DNA from: Lineus longissimus
Taxonomy: Eukaryota; Nemertea; Pilidiophora; Heteronemertea; Lineidae
Direction of reading: 5' to 3'
DNA: 64,000 bases
NCBI RefSeq assembly: GCF_910592395.1
Contig: NC_088315.1
Coordinates: forward strand, 6,822,501-6,886,500
Shown: in pieces, positions 47,982-61,800 of the stretch
How positions within the stretch are numbered: the stretch's first letter is position 1
How the letters are laid out: the number at the start of each line of letters is the position of its first letter
Made by a program: the position numbers and the translations under genes
Notes under the pieces: generated by a model
What the model saw: only the letters and a program-made list of their open reading frames with translations
Told to the model about the DNA's origin: nothing
Database searches by the model: none

Positions 47982-48239
47982 TATTAAAATCCAAGATCAA
48001 CTATAAAAGGCCTATTACAGAAAGGTATACAAACTCATTTTGTTTATTAGGCAACTGCAGTTAACCATTACATAAAATATTTTCGAGGACAGAACCTTAC
48101 ATCATGCAAATCACCTATTGAATTGTCAACTTACCATCTATAACCAAAGAGAGAGACGTTCCCCATCTTCAACAACTCCTAGCTAGACTCCAGGGGCAGT
48201 ACATTGCGTCACCCGAGTCATCCTAATTGAGTATCCCTC

Positions 48240-48500
48240 GATCCCTCGATCCACTCGCACTGCGCCCGGCAATTAATGTCCTTAATAAGCGACAGCACTT
48301 CCCCGATCCACTGCGCCCGGCAATTAATGTCCTTAATAAGCGACAGCACGGGGCTAGTCCACTATGTCTGGAGTGTACTCATCATATTTGAGTCTCCTTA
48401 ATTGGCAACAGCACTGAGTCCGGAGTGTACACATCCTAATTGAGTCTCCTTATTTGGCGATAGCACGAGGCCGATCAACTGCGTCCGGAGTGTCCTCCTC
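48240..48500. repeat. Degenerate tandem repeat, period about 51-60 bp
   Basis: Four to five units sharing CTGCGCCCGGCAATTAATG, GTCCTTAATAAGCGACAGCAC and, in later units, TGGAGTGTACTCATC and GAGTCTCCTTA. The first two units (48260 and 48311 starts) are close to identical. Confidence 0.8.
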
Positions 48501-49580
48501 GCAAGACAAAGTTTTTAGACGTCTCAGTATATACAGTGGTCGTCGGTATGATATCGTCCCTGAAAAGAAATCGACAGAGATCTTTAATGACATGACTAGA
48601 AAGTGACATGGATTTAATCACAACTATCAAAATTACGCCATTTTGTCATGCCCTTGACAGGCATGATAATTACCATGACATAAAGGTAATTTTTTTCAAA
48701 ATATCAGTAACATTGGAAAGGATGGACAGCTTCAAGTAAATCGCTTTATATTGCAAAATCTTGGTAAACTATACGTTGCGTGAGAAAAGGGGTTAACAAA
48801 ATGGCCGAAAGATATTTAAGCTTTTTTCAGATTTATGACTAAAAAAAAAAGGGGTTATTTTCCTTTTTATTTTAGGTCGTAATGCGGCGGTTTGACAAAG
48901 CCCAAATTACTGAAACAGGAATGTCGCACTTCGGGCAAGTTTTTTTTAGCTCAGGCAGGAAGGGTGCAACGGGTAGGCATACGGACATGTTTGGAGGAGA
49001 AACCGCCATGACACCCATCGACGGAAAAAAATTCAAAAAGCAAGTTTTACAGACTTTACTTGGGCGAATTGCCATTGGGTTCAATTCATCCTCAAGTCGA
49101 ACATAATAGTTAACTTAATGATAAAGACTTACCACTGCAGCTGCAAGCTTTTCCGAGATATGGATTTGAACAGATCAACACACGCGGAGCTTCGTGTCCG
49201 ATGGCCGACTTTTTTGCTCCTGAGGTCATGTCATGTGACCAGGGACAATGACAGAATGTTTCAGCGGTAACGAACATGGGTGATATTCACTTAGGCCTAC
49301 AGCCCACATGCAGAAGAAGCGTCGATTTCGAGCATTGAAACCTTTTTAATCACAAGTTTAAAGTCAACAAAAGGAAAGTTACATGTTTTGAATGGGATGG
49401 GGGCAATAGGGTGGTCATTTTCACGCATCCAGCCAACCCGGTTAAGCCACTTGAAATATGCAACATAATAATCATTTGAATAGTCCTATCCTGAATTTGC
49501 ATGAGCATACAGCATGGCCGTCTCGTTTCGTCATCATTTACATACACATATGCATTTGTGTTGCTGAAGTATTTATATTT

Positions 49581-49829
49581 CGTTAGCCTCATGGCATTGC
49601 CTAAGTCTTATTTTGGCCAAAATGTGAAAATTAATTGCCTATGTCACTTTTCTGTGTTATTCAAGCATATGTTACTTATTTAATGGTTTTAAAAATGTTG
49701 AGACATCTGCAATAAGTTATTGCTAAAGTTTGAATAAAAATTTCCTAAGCGTTTTCTAAAAAATTGTTTTCTTTAATTTTTCTCAAAACCTTCAAATATG
49801 AGATAGGCAATTATGCTATGAGGCTAACG
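49581..49829. mobile_element. 249-bp MITE with inverted termini and ATTT target duplication
   Basis: Termini CGTTAGCCTCATGGCATTGCCTA and the reverse complement of CATAGCATAATTGCCTAT-type sequence match over about 22 bp with one 2-3 base indel. The element is flanked by ATTT on both sides (49577-49580 and 49830-49833). The interior is AT-rich with no open frame. This is a non-autonomous DNA transposon; superfamily not assigned. Confidence 0.75.
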
Positions 49830-50873
49830 ATTTGGGGAAGGAATCTCTTCCGACAGTCGATTAATAATGTGACCTCTGGGAGGTTGTGGTAATTTCCCTC
49901 CTCCGAGCAGTGACGGGCTGGTGGGCTGGTTCACAGCCCGCGGCGACGTACACGTCGTTCGCCGCGTTCTGTAAATGATGTACAAGACTCGACACATTGG
50001 GCTAACCCACTCAAATCATACTGAACTTCCAGCGCTTTTGCCTCCGTCTACGCTCGCTGTCTGGCAGTTGAGCAGTCTCAATCGGCAGTCAGGGTCAAAA
50101 TAATTCAAATAGGCTCCAATCCACTACGCTGCACTCTTGTTATGGAGCCGCCCAGACTGGTCTTACTCATGATAACCCCCTCCCCAGCAAGAAGACGCTA
50201 TCTCTTCTTCATGACTATTTGCTGATTACGAGTCAGCCTGTAGCAGACACAGATGCCTTTGATGGCAACAGATGGGAAAATGAAATGGTGCCCCCGGCTC
50301 CTGTGATGTCAGCCAAGGATGATGACAAGAGGCCTCGCCAATCACGGTTCGGCGCTGTTGGGTTATTTTGCAAAACCAGGACTCCGTTCAGGGATGTGCA
50401 TTTGCTATAATGAGGTAAACTCAGGCTTCAGCTTAATAGGCTTCATCCCTTCCAAAGAGGTAGTAGTGGACCAGCCTCGTCCTGTCGTTCGGTACGGAAA
50501 GACAATCATATTCTCATCAGAGTTTTTAATCGGCTAGATATTTTTAATAACGACACCAAAATAAAATTCGGTGACTCCTCATGAATTGTTTTTTTATTGA
50601 ACTTATTTCGGCTGTACATGGATAGCGAGAAAGAGCTTCAATTGTGCCCTGAAATAACGATGATCTTATAGATTTTCCCCGTCGTTTCGTGACACCATTT
50701 CAGCCGCACAGAGACAATTGACAGAGGGAATCCCCAATTACGGGTTGTGCGTAGAATGTGGAATCATCAACCTAAAATGGCCCGTGATTTATATGCGCAA
50801 AACGGCATACTTCATAGACTTAACGTCGAAAATGTACAGTGATCAGGGCCTAGTGATTCAAAACCACCTTTTT

Positions 50874-50948
50874 CACTAACGTTGGCGTTAACTTAGCATA
50901 GCGTTATCTCCTTCACATAAGCATAAGACTTAACGCCAACTTAAGTGA
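50874..50948. repeat. 75-bp inverted-repeat element
   Basis: CACTAACGTTGGCGTTAA is mirrored by TTAACGCCAACTTAAGTG with three mismatches over 18 bp, separated by about 40 bp. Probably a very short MITE or its remnant. Confidence 0.5.
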
Positions 50949-53162
50949 CAACAGCTGTTTTTAACAACTGGGCCCAGATATTTGATCAATCCTAAATGTT
51001 TTTGTTTTCGTTTCTTTTGTTTCATAATGACGGAGTAAAGGGCGAAAATCCTGAGTAAAAACAATACTCACCACGCCACTACGTGGTGACGTAGTCATAT
51101 GATCTTTATTCTTTAAAACTCCAATAAAACTACAGTTTCCAAAAATTGCAATTAACACTCAAGCGAATTTCCAAAGAATTTTGTGAAAATAACACCTTTT
51201 AAAAACTATGTTGAAGAAAGTGTCTTCTTTCTTCAAAATTTCAGCAGACCATTGCTATTAACACTTGACTCATGAAGTAAATGTATAAAGAGAATTTCGT
51301 GACAGTAAAGATCTTCAAAGGCATTGGGTGATATGAATAAAGACTTCAATTCCTTAATCTGAAACTCCAGGTACATTTACAAGAAGCCTTTTTGTACAAA
51401 ATTGAAGTGTACACTGAAAGCATTATGCTAGTCTTTATTTATAACACCGAATATTTACATCGTCTACACACTGGACACTTCAACAGCTGGGTATCAAATT
51501 CATAAGCAAGATGACATCTTCTTCTTTTGGGTGTCACATTGCGAATGTCATTCTCAGATCTGATGCACTTTCAAATGGACTCATGGTGTTCAACTAAGCT
51601 AAACGTATCGTTCTCTACACGAATACCCCATAACATTTTGTTGGGTTAGGGCGCAGGTGTTCGTGGATTTAGAATGATGCCACTCAATGTCAACCTTTGT
51701 CACATGGGCGCTGCAGTCGCAACGTGCTTTTTGCCAAAAGCCACTACCCTTGTTGATGATGAGTGCAGAACAGGCTGGCTTCGCTGTCATGGCGTCGTGC
51801 TATTGAAAAATCCAGTGAGTAGGCGTTACACTGTGGTACATAGTGGAGTCGTCGTGATCATTTTGAGACCGTGCCTCTAACAGCGATTTTCAGATCAAAT
51901 AACTGCGTAAAAAAGCGGTTTATCTCATTATTTGTTACATTTCAGGAGGATATCGCTCAACATAGCCAAAATTACATTCGTACAAACAGCTGTGTTGACA
52001 CGTAAAAACTGCACTAAGAATATTTAAGAATGCTATGGATATTTACCAAGGATCTGGGTAGGTACAGCTGTCGTAGAAAGAGGAAACCTGGGAAACACAC
52101 CGTTATATCAATTGCAAAAACTATCATAACATCAGGACTACATATGGACTACAGAATTATTACTCGGCAACCAAATATATCTAAAATATTCACCAGGCCA
52201 ACTGACACTTAAATTAACATTTCGACTAAATTCCTACTTCAATTAGTTACTTCATCCTCTGTGAATAAGACGGTTGTTCCCGAACTATTAGTATAGATGA
52301 AGTAGCCATGTGCTTGCTGTTTAAGAAATTTCGCCATCCAAGTTTAACAATGTTTGGTTCATCCAAGAACCGCAACAAATTGTATAGCATTGTGTTAAAG
52401 ATTGTGCAAAATAGAAAAAAAGAAGAAGTTTATTAACACCCTCCAAGACATATGAAGTTCTAAGATGAAGTCCGTTCAAGCCCCCCCCCCCCCTCCGCTA
52501 AATTCATGCATGTTAACAATTTTGCGCAAGAGACACAAAATAACAATTTGATACCAACAACTTTAACGAGAATCGAAAACGGTTTTCAAAGTTACAAACA
52601 GCAAACTACTCGATAACTGCACGATATGAACTAAATACGTCATAATACAGATAACCAAGCTTTGTGGAACCGAACAATCATGAAACCAAATAAGAATTCC
52701 ACTTAACAGAAAAAAACCTAAAAAATGGAATTTGCACCAACATCGAAATAGTTAAGCTGCACAACACATTTTAGTAAAAACAATTTACAGATTGTATTTA
52801 CAAAGTTAGATTTAGGAGGACAGGGTTATATTATACAACATAGATATTTGGGATCAAGCATAACAATAACATGTCTGTACAATTTGCTAGTCAACAGGTT
52901 AGAATCTCTCATCCCGGCAATCGCCAGCGGTGGTCGATGGTAATATCCTCCTCCCAAACCAAGCTGGCGCGAAATACTACAGGTATTAATTTTCTAGCTT
53001 AATAACTGACGCAGGTCTCTGAATCATGTCAGCGTTAACTACATGAACAATCATCAAAGCAAAGTATATGCTTGTACACCTAAAAATGTACCCTTTGTGG
53101 TGATATTTGCGTCCAAAGCTGTTGAAGGACTTGTCATGAGCTCCACGTTGGGACGATTTATC

Positions 53163-53198
53163 CATGGAGGTATTATCAATAATGATGATACCTCCATG
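53163..53198. repeat. Hairpin, 16-bp arms, 4-base loop
   Basis: CATGGAGGTATTATCA, loop ATAA, then TGATGATACCTCCATG: one mismatch in 16 pairs. It may be a compact palindrome of a foldback element. Confidence 0.8.
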
Positions 53199-54020
53199 AT
53201 TCATCTTACTCAGGTTCTTCTTCTGGTTTCTATTTCTTCCACCACTGGCATTTATTTAAGGAGCTAGTCTAGCCAGATTGATGAATAAACATCACCCCAG
53301 GCCAATCTGATCCATGGGCTACCACACAAAGATCTGCGAAATTCTCACCATTTCCATGACATTTTTGGCTTTTGCCGTGGAAGATTGAGACGGTTCTTCC
53401 TGTCGTGTCAAATTATGCACTGGTAATATTTCACGCCAGACTTAGATTAATGCCCCGTCATGACCACTAAAGTATGGCCAGTCCCGTTAACACACCCACC
53501 CTTTACACTTCTGAAGCTGGGAGCACAGAGAACAAATGTCTGCAAGATCGTGTCTCTTCTCCATCTTTTCATAGAAAAACGAAGTTTTTAATTTGTGGCA
53601 CGTGTTGTCTATAAGTATAAGGTCGTAGCAACACCAACAAAACAAAGGGTTCATTTGTTTTGATGAATCAAATATTAAGGATTTTTTAGTCACATGCGCT
53701 ATGAACTCTTAGGCATTAACCTCGGTGTGCTCTCAGCTTTCACGTTTCACGTTCACTTATATACATCGATGATATTCAACACAGTATTTACATTACGTAT
53801 TTGTAATTTAACTATTCACATGAGAAAAACACTGAGATTCAATTTACATTATATTATCATTATATACAGACGAGTATTATTCCTGCATAGGCCTATGGTT
53901 TATAATCTGCGATATATCCGGTGGGCAGGATATCAAAAGTGTAATTAGAAAGGTTTCACATCCCTTACAAGCGACGAAAAACAAAAGTCGGTGGTCGCAT
54001 CAAGTCCTACCCGATTTCAG

Positions 54021-54165
54021 TTACGCAACACACATGAATCGGCTTCATACTTAGTAGTAGTAGGCATTTGGGAAGCCTAAAGCGTTGCGGATAAGATACA
54101 TATATGTAATAGTATAGGCATCTCGGACTCAATCGTTCAGAGTTCTTCGTAAGGGTTGCGAAACC
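54021..54165. mobile_element. Second copy of the 919-1060 element family
   Basis: Begins TTACGCAAC, contains TTCATACTTAGTAG and ends GTAAGGGTTGCGAAACC, matching start, interior and end words of the element near 919-1060. The terminal inverted repeat is more decayed here. Confidence 0.4.
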
Positions 54166-55807
54166 AGCCTATAGTCAATCACTCGGTTAATGCACTTGTG
54201 CATGTTCTACCCCTGCAAGTACCTTCTACAGAATATCAGTATTACATACAACAAAGCAAGTAAATTTAGTTTAGCAAACCATTTGGCTACTCCCCCCCCC
54301 CCCTTGAGCGCTTTGTTACGTCATAATAGCCCTGGTGTAATTCTGAAATCTCCAGTAAAGCAACGAGATATTCATCATTAGTGAAACACGCGTTAATTCA
54401 TATCATCAGCTACAGAATACTGCCATATTTTTCTTTGAAACATTTTCAATTTCACATTGGTCAAGCCTTGCAAAATACTTTGCCTGTTTTATTCAGTTCG
54501 ATAATACAGTCAACTGTTTTTATACTGCAGCCAGCCATCAAGTATAAGATACATATCAAACACCTAGCGATGGTCTCCTCGCAAAGCTTCACCTTAGCAA
54601 TGTTCAGCTTGCAGGGGTAGATCAAAGTGCCAGTGACTCTCAACGTGTTTTACAACATATCAATGCAAGGTGAGAATGCATAGAAATTATTAGTACCTAC
54701 ATTATTTTACCAACAACACCACCTTTATCAGGTACTATGTACTAAATGAGTTTTGAGATTGTTTTTATAAACGAATGTCAAGTTTAACAGTGCGATAACT
54801 ACAGTGTGCTTTCAGATGTTTATATCAATGGCCCTCCGTATCATGAGAGTCCGTATTGTTTATAAATCACCTCGTCTAAAGAAAAAAAAGGGAAAAGAGT
54901 GAGGTTCGGAAAGCAATTCTACATGAATTGTACGAGACAGAATTACGTTTGATAAGAGAGGCCGACTATAGTGTCCTATTTGAGCATAATACAGCCCTAC
55001 ATCAAGATGTTTCTGTTTCTCTGTCTGATCCAACCACTTAATAATAACTTACTATTGTTTATGTGCTATATTAAATACTATACACGATGTACTTGTGTTA
55101 AACTTCTGAAATTACCATCGAGAAAGATCTATTAAAGGAAACGAGGAGAAACTAGTAATTTTATTTTGTTTCAAAATTATTGTGCTGGTAAAAAAGTGAT
55201 CAAAAAGCGTAATGGAAACTAGATAAAATCTCAAAAAGAATGAAATGCTGTTAAGTCTATGTATGTACATGCAGAATGTTCTTAGAGAAAGAAAAATATC
55301 TACAAATATGATATCAAGTACTCCTTGATGAACGTTTGTCAACGTTTTGTCAACATCTTTTTTTACATCATTCTACTAATGTCGTGATAGCCTAACTCAA
55401 ACAAACGGCCAAAATGAACCAACCAACGAAAGAGATGGCTCAATGCTTCACAGGTACATAACGTGTTTGCCAACATACACACATGGCTGTCAGTAATACA
55501 GCACTTCTTTTATCTTCCAAAGTCAAATTGGGGCTTTACTAGTACCTCTTAGGCCACGTGCTAATCACAAAATGATTCACTTCACGCATGTCATCTTTAG
55601 TTACAACCAAAACAAGCGATAACCTTAATCTTCTGAACAAATCAGCCTGCTTAACATTAAAATCAGGAATTCAAACCATTAACAATCGGTCGTGTACAAA
55701 ATAAATATCACATTCCTGTAATCGAAACAACCAGCAGAATCCACCTGGGCCCTTTCTTTTATATTCCTGCATCTGTAACTTTAATCACGTCAGCTTTATG
55801 GCTTCCT

Positions 55808-58800
55808 TCATTTTCCTTTCTTGTTGCGTTTCTTAAAGCTCTGAAAAGAAGAATGAAATTGCCCATGAAGTGAAGAACTGATTTTGTTAATAGAGTTCGT
55901 CTCTTCAGGGAAAACTAAGATGATCACTTCAATTGATTAAATAAGTTACATTAACCCGAAGGTAACCCACGGCCTAATGATTTTCTCTTGATACATTACA
56001 AAATTATGTTACCTCTCAGTGTTACTTGCGCCTCGGACATGTTGATGTATTTTGTACCTAACACATTTCTGCCTTACCTTCTTGCTACTATAAAGGAAAT
56101 CTGTCGTAGAGAATCTCCGAGATTTCAATATCTTGTCATCTTTGCGATTGTCACCATCGCTCTCACCAGTCTCTGCATAACTCTCATCACTGATTGCGCC
56201 AAGGTCGATGTCCACAATGCTGTCGTTCGAATTTCTGAAAACAATGCAACATGTACCATAGATTACAAAAGAATTAAACATTTGCAATAAAATGAAGTGA
56301 AGTGAGCCACGAGAAGAAAAATATCGCTCGAAGTTGAGCCATCAAAAGTAAGATATCGTTTAAAGTGGAGGTAAATATATTTATCCATCACTGATACTAC
56401 GTTCACACTGAGAGAGTGGCCTCCGGAAAAGGGTTTGATTTAATCGCTTTCAAGCCGGTCGCGATTTTTTGGACCTTCGTGGTCAATTTTAGCATTTCCG
56501 CATTGAGGTTTTGCCTACGCCAATGAAGGCGCATGATACACTACCTCGTAGATGCAACGATTGTAACAGATATACCCAGATTGCCCGACCCGGTTTTCGC
56601 ACAATTTGACACTTGCAAGCCATACCTACCTCCTCTCCAATGTAGGACTACCACTGTCATCAAAGCTGACGGACCCACAGCTGATCTCGATGCTGTCTGT
56701 ACCAGACACCGTGGAGACCTTCCTGTCCCTGTGGCAGTTTCCATTCATGTGAACACTGTGGTTATTGTGGTTCGTGTACGCTGGTTCTTCTTCTATGCCC
56801 GGCATTAGTTCATTTTCAACCTTAAGAGAACGCAATTCCGTTTAAGAATTTTAAGTGCGTTTGCACTTAATAAATACTAAAGCTCATGAGCTAGGACACA
56901 TAAGAGGTAAATGTCTTCGATATCATGTTGCAAAGGTCTTTAAAACCTTTGAATAGATGCAGGACGTTTTATGGCATCGTGCCATATTACGATCTTAAAA
57001 ACTCCGCTGTCTTACATGTATTCTTCATATAATGAAGCTAGCTAAACGCGATATATTCAACTGCCGCCTCATGGTGAAGTTGACGGAACGGAGTAGAACT
57101 CCAATCTCCATCAACATTGAAGACAATTTTGAATCTAAATCCCACCTCTGCCAATTCGTCCAGCTCATCCTCGTCCCTTTCATCCAAAGTGTCCAAGTCA
57201 ACATCCTCGATATCTGCTTCTTGTCGCGGCATGTGTGGATCGTTGCCTATCACACCAATTAGAGCCAAGGATGCCATTGTTGACATGGCGTTCACCGGAA
57301 GACTAGATTTGCGACGGCGGGATTCTACAAGGGAGAGCTGAATGTATTACGCACGGAGGACAGAAGTTATGTGCAGCATCAGTTTACGGTAACAAATATT
57401 CAAGCGCTAAGTTCCAATCTGACAATACGGTTGGCGTGTGGTCGCAAATGTAAGATTCAAAATAGCAATAATATACCTCTGCTACCAGGAGACACTGCTA
57501 GGCAACCTGGAACATGACGCTCATCGTGACCTTTGATAAAGTACTCACCAGTAAATACAAATGCACATGCATTAATCTCTCTTTCCTCAGCCCCATGTTT
57601 TCTGCACAGACCTTTCAGCGACTTTATCTGGCGCTGGAAATGGAGAAAAAAATAGTTGCAGTATTAAAATATGATCTTGGCAGATTTTCACCTTATGATA
57701 TGATACATCCATGCATATAATGATAGGCTAAGGAAATCATTTTTACCACTGAGTGTATCTTACAGGGGACTGAGCCATGCAGGAGCGGTCTCTATTGACT
57801 TATCATATATATGAACAGAAAGTGTCTGGTTTACTTAATGATGAAAGTGTAAACTCTGTCGATGTACTGTGAAATAAGCAGCAGAGATACCTATTGGTAA
57901 CATCGTGTAACTTAATCTGGCCCCATGGCTCCTGCCTATCGCCTCCCTTTAATTCTATGCGTGGGGGAAGTCGTACATTTATCTTATACCATGTGAATTG
58001 AATTCTACTCTTTCTAATGTAGGTGTTACGAGCTTCCGTGTGAAGCAAGTTGCACTATGATCGTGAAGCGCGTTTCCCTCGAATACTACAGGTACGAACC
58101 TTCAATCTCTCTAAGTGCTTCTTGAAGAGTTTGACTTTTTTCTGAGCTTTCCGTCTGGCGTGCTTCTGTAGTTGCATCCGTATATAGTGGCGTTGCTTCA
58201 TTGTCATCACAAAGCCTGGAGAACAAAGAATGATGCGTTTATATCGGGAGAAACTCGCGGGGCGTTGGTAGCATTCTCCACTAAGATATAATACATGTAA
58301 AATCAAATATCTCGGCCACTAATGGCGTCCCTCGCATGAACTAAACACACAAATTTACGCAGCAATAATGCTCTGAACAAAATGCCGTAATGTGGCGATT
58401 TGATAGTAAAAAGTTTCGTGTCAGTCGTTATATATGAAACCCTGCTTAATAGAACGGTGAATATTTATTTCGGTTTTAAAATTGTTTGAAGGCCCAAAAT
58501 TAACTTCGCTTCATATCATCATCTGCACAAAAAAAACCTCTGATCACACAGCAGTTTTCCATACGCTATGAAAATAATTTGCGTAATGAGTTCCAAATGA
58601 CAGAGACAGTTGCGAAGAGACAACACGCATACTGGAAACCGAGTGAATATTATTATACTCACAGTTTACTATACGTATGACCCTCCAAGGTAAAAGACAC
58701 ACCAGAAATAAGGCAGCATCCTTCTCGGCTGTAGACCATATGCCTTGTAGAAAGACGATGTCCAGAATGAGAGATGATACCACCACGAAGGAATCAAAGA

Positions 58801-61800
58801 TCTGGAAAAAGTTGAGAAAATGTGTAACTGTACCGCCTATTTATTTTGCGAGTTCTGCGAAAATAATCCTTTGAAAACGAACGGAATTTTGGATAGGTTC
58901 TTTGGATAAATCGTAACCAAAAAGGAAATTTAGCGCTGGACCCACTGCCCCAAGAGTTTGGTGAATGACTATTTTGTGAGTCATATAGGCTTATCATGTT
59001 TTACAAAGACACTTGTTAGGGTTATCCTAGTGTGAGAACCATGCAAGTGATTTCCACGTATCCACAGTGCATGCGAATGATCCGCAATTTACCCTCTGCT
59101 ACTATTCACGGGGCTGGATAAGCAAGCTTTATCCATACAACACGACAGGTTAAGAGGGCAATTCATCTATTTCTTCAGACCTACCTCCATTTTTTTCTTC
59201 AAGAAGACCTCTCCCACGCACAATCCTTTCATAAATTTCTGTAAAATAAAGGTCAACTTATTAAAAGTATTCCATTTTGGTTCAAAAACGTACTATCTGA
59301 CAACAGTAAATTTGAGAAATTCGATTACACTAAACCGAAGTTTGCAATTAGTTGCTAAGGGTATTGCAGTGAAAGAGCCCTGTTTTTGTTTACAGTCCAA
59401 TCAGCTGAACAGAACACACCGACCTTTTCCCTGAACTCTGCCCTTATCCAAGTCTCCCAGATGGCTAAGGGCAAACAATTAGAGGTGCAAATGTAACATG
59501 TCACATCAGATCAGAGATGTGAATGGTCGTTGGGTTAGGTTTGCTTGGGTTCATAGTCGGAGAGTGTGCAGATATATGAATCGAATTTAAAACAACGTCT
59601 TTGTTTTCAACAGAGCCTGTCGATTTCTACTCATTGTCAATGCATTCGCTTCGAGTTTTATCAGCGTCAAAAAGATAAAGAAGAAGAGGAGAGACCAAAA
59701 ACAGCCCAAAGAAGAGCCACAGATCACCATGAAAGTATTTTGGACTCGACTAGTTCAGAGGGAGGGAGTGCCTTAAGAAAATCAAAAGTGGCCAGGAGAA
59801 ATTCTGATCAGCCAATATCATAGTCGGGGTAGGAGGGGGTGGAAGGAAGGAAGCAACCTTCATATGACTTACCTCTAACGTCATCAGCGTCAATATACAT
59901 AAGCTTGCAAGATGAAAGGAGTGGGCTATTTCCATCATTAGATGGTCATGATGATCACAGACACACTTATCAGTAGAATTACCATCAAACACACAATCAC
60001 AAGTTGTCTTATTCCCAAGTTTCGAATCGGAGTAATCCGTTTGATTGGGTTCGTTATCACTATACATAGATACATTAGGCACAGTATAACCTGTGAGACG
60101 GACACCATGGCCGCCATTATCCCGAGAATTGCCACCATCTTCGTTTACAGCACCACCTCTCGGTGGATTTGTTTCATGACTTATCACAGCGGCAGTGTGA
60201 GGAAGGGAGGTAGTCCGATGGTTCGAAGTAGCTCCAATAGGGGTGGTTACCCTTGCATTTATCCTCGGCGTAGCTGAATCAGAACCAGTCGGTAAAGTAT
60301 TCCGTGAACTTTGAGACCTCCCCTCCCCGGACGTTGAAAAAATGGGCGCACCAGTGACGTCATCAAACGTCTCCCTAATTCTACTTTCCCCTCGTTTTCG
60401 TTTTCTTCTATTCCGATGAGATGTGTCCCGTTTTCGTTTGTAATTCCACATCTGTCGCGGTAATCCAGATTCACTCAATAAATTCTCACTTGATGGCGCG
60501 TGATTCTCGTTCACTGGTGCCTCTCGCGCGATTTGCTTGTCATGCGTGAGCCTTATGTGTTGTTGCTGTCCGTGTTCGATAGCGTGAAGTAGGTCTTCGA
60601 TAGTGTTAACTTGAAAGCTGTCTATAGATGGGTAGTCCTTACGCAGTATACCGACAAGATGGAAAAGGGAATCTTCGGCTTTAGCAAATTTTTCTGAAAT
60701 GATTAAAATCACCAATAAAAAGGGTGTGTTAATAAGGAGAGGCACCCATAGTGCTAGAAATGTCATAAAATTGCATTAATATTGGGCTATTATTGGGTCA
60801 ACAAGGAGATGTAAAAAGACAGGTGGTCCAGCATGTTTGAGCAGCTGAATCGTTGAGTTGCTGTATAAAGTTGGTATATTGTTTATCGACTTATCAAGTG
60901 CGAATCAAAATGGCCGAGTTTCGATACAGAATCGGAATTCCACTCAAAACCGGCAAAGATTAAAAAAATATTCAGCACTTCTTTCAACAGGATACTGTGA
61001 GAATATCAGCTAACCTTATTCAAATGAAACTTGACCGCAGTAAACATGGAACCATTCCTCCCGACGAAACTACGAAAAGAATTTCGGCGCACTCACTGTA
61101 ACAAGTTTTTAACTACGTGGCAATCACATTGATATTCCTTTCCTTGAAAACTTAGTCTAAATTCAGCATAAGTATTCTTGGATCACCGTAACATGATGTA
61201 CCGCAAATCAATCAAAATGCACTGAAGTTTCAATATCTCACCTTGAGATCAACTCCTGATATCTACGATCAGTTAATAATGAATACCGTAGATATCATTA
61301 ACTGCTTTGTTATGATGCGTTGAAGTTCAGAATGAGCATGATATCGTTGAAGCTATCGAAATACACCAATCCTAGATTTTGAACCGAGTGTGATTCCAAG
61401 GACCGAATTTTTCGTGATTGTTGTGAATGGGGATGGTTCTATCTTGAGTTAATGGATGCCTTTAGTTTTGTTGCATCTGTCCCTTTTAGTTGCGGTTCTG
61501 CTGTTATTCTCAGCGAAAAGCTTCTAAGAGTCAAAACTTCAGCTTCTGTTAACCCCTTCCTGAGCGTAAAGCGTGGTTATTACCGTGATAGGTACGAGGC
61601 GACCTCCTGAAGCCATATATTACCAAGTCAACAGGGCCCCGATTCCTTTGCGGTCATTGGTTGCTGAAACGGAACAATTTAACAAGGCGTATTCTGCCAC
61701 AAATATCACTACACTTCCATTGCTTACCTCTTATGATGTAAAGGTCTATCATGAGCTGCCCTATAACCATTGCGGCGTCCAGGACTACCAGGACACAGAT

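Larger units (their letters stand above)
48501..55807. other. Intergenic region
   Basis: Apart from the inverted-repeat elements listed separately I see no gene I can support in this 7.3 kb. Short open frames at 48882-49106, 50219-50410 and 51599-51790 lack a convincing partner exon or family. Poly-C tracts occur at 52481-52493 and 54292-54303. Confidence 0.5.

Noticed and set aside
60694-60766. Alternative start at 60766 giving a hydrophobic leader before the voltage-sensor loop exon
   Set aside because: The hydrophobic codons are the pyrimidine-rich end of an intron with a good AG at 60694, and the S1 exon joins in phase. An alternative promoter is possible but unsupported.
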